Shown here: one piece after another, positions 63,421 through 64,000 of the stretch
Layout: each line of letters opens with the position of its first letter
Position numbering within the stretch: the stretch's first letter is position 1
NCBI GenBank assembly: GCA_051294375.1
Contig: CM119269.1
Location: 12,556,790-12,620,789, forward strand
Length of the DNA stretch: 64,000 bases
Reading direction: 5' to 3'
Source: Paraspadella gotoi
Taxonomy: Eukaryota; Chaetognatha
Notes under the pieces: generated by a model
Database searches by the model: none
What the model was told of the DNA's origin: nothing
What the model saw: only the letters and a program-made list of their open reading frames with translations
Translations under genes and position numbers: made by a program

Positions 63421-64000
63421 GTTCTAAGGTTTTAAAAGGTATCAAAGAACAGGCTATGTCTTTGTGTAATAAACATTTCAAGTTTTTGCATATTTAAGTG
63501 CTTTTGTTTTTTTGTTTTTTTGTTTTTTGGTTATTTTTTTTTGCTATATCCTTTGATTAGCGAGAGGTACACCAGAAAATTATTTTATAAATTATCACTT
63601 TATTGGTGTTAAAAAACAGAAAACTGATCAATCAATGCCTGCTCCTTGTTTTTAAATCATTTTTTAATCACTACTAGGTAAAAACAAAAAGTGAAAATTG
63701 TTTTTTACTTTACAATAAAAAAAGTTTTCCGCCCTCCCCCCAACAAAAAAAAAGGCAGGAAAAAAATGGCTCCCAAAAAAAAATCGTTTTTTGCTCTTCA
63801 GCCTTTTTTGTTGTAAAATGGTAATTTCCTTCGCGTTTCTTCGAGAATTTATAATTTTGAGACTTGATCGACTACAGTTGCGAGTTGCCACCGCAACTAG
63901 TTGTGCAGCAACCAGTTGCGATTGGCAACAGCAACCGTTATCGCAGCCCGGCTCTGATTTTCGTCGTGCGTCGATCCAAATCCTTTTTTTTTAATTCGTC
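63420..64000. repeat. Segment C' (start of a second copy of C, cut by window edge)
   Basis: Matches 54150-54725 to the end of the window, including the GTTGC/GCAAC cluster. Confidence 0.9.

Overview
This is nuclear DNA from an invertebrate animal: GC-richer exons with canonical GT-AG introns in AT-rich sequence, many simple repeats, tRNA-derived SINEs and MITEs, and no bacterial operon structure. The protein sequences look protostome, leaning ecdysozoan (the synaptotagmin ends [17 protein letters not shown], close to arthropod and nematode forms), but I cannot name the species.

Two recognisable genes lie in tandem on the minus strand. (1) positions 27527 to 1: an almost complete Scribble (scrib) gene of about 40 exons, reconstructed exon by exon with matching splice phases. 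It encodes 16 leucine-rich repeats (27527-23348), the LAP-specific linker (23256-19291), PDZ1 (19019-16712), PDZ2 (16504-14059), PDZ3 (13168-12764), PDZ4 (11243-10750) and a long acidic and proline-rich C-terminal tail (10045-1) that runs off the left edge. (2) about 45.7 kb to 36353: a synaptotagmin-1-type gene with N-terminal microexons, a transmembrane/cysteine exon (42609-42481), C2A (41954-40872), an extra linker exon (40594-40541) and C2B (39813-36353, stop at 36355-36353). The C2B domain has two tandem, homologous 66-bp versions of one exon, a clear candidate for mutually exclusive splicing, with CU-repeat tracts on both sides in the transcript.

The 27.5-36.3 kb interval is intergenic: the scrib promoter side, repeat copies, and the presumed synaptotagmin 3'UTR with a strong hairpin near 35.4 kb. 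From about 45.1 kb to the right edge the window is one block repeated. Segments A (45.1-47.4 kb), B (47.4-50.54 kb) and C (54.15-56.1 kb) recur as A' (56.2-60.2 kb), B' (50.57-54.15 kb), B'' (60.2-63.4 kb) and C' (63.4-64 kb), with a 25-N gap between B and B'. A' and B' carry many scattered single-base insertions, as expected from uncorrected long reads, so much of this is probably an assembly or gap-filling artefact, perhaps on top of a real tandem duplication. Segment C has a strong promoter-like motif cluster, which would suit the 5' end of the synaptotagmin gene.

Scribble is a cell-polarity and synaptic scaffold and synaptotagmin-1 is the calcium sensor for vesicle fusion. Both act at synapses, but nothing here shows shared regulation. 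I see no bacterial system, CRISPR array, rRNA or intact tRNA gene.
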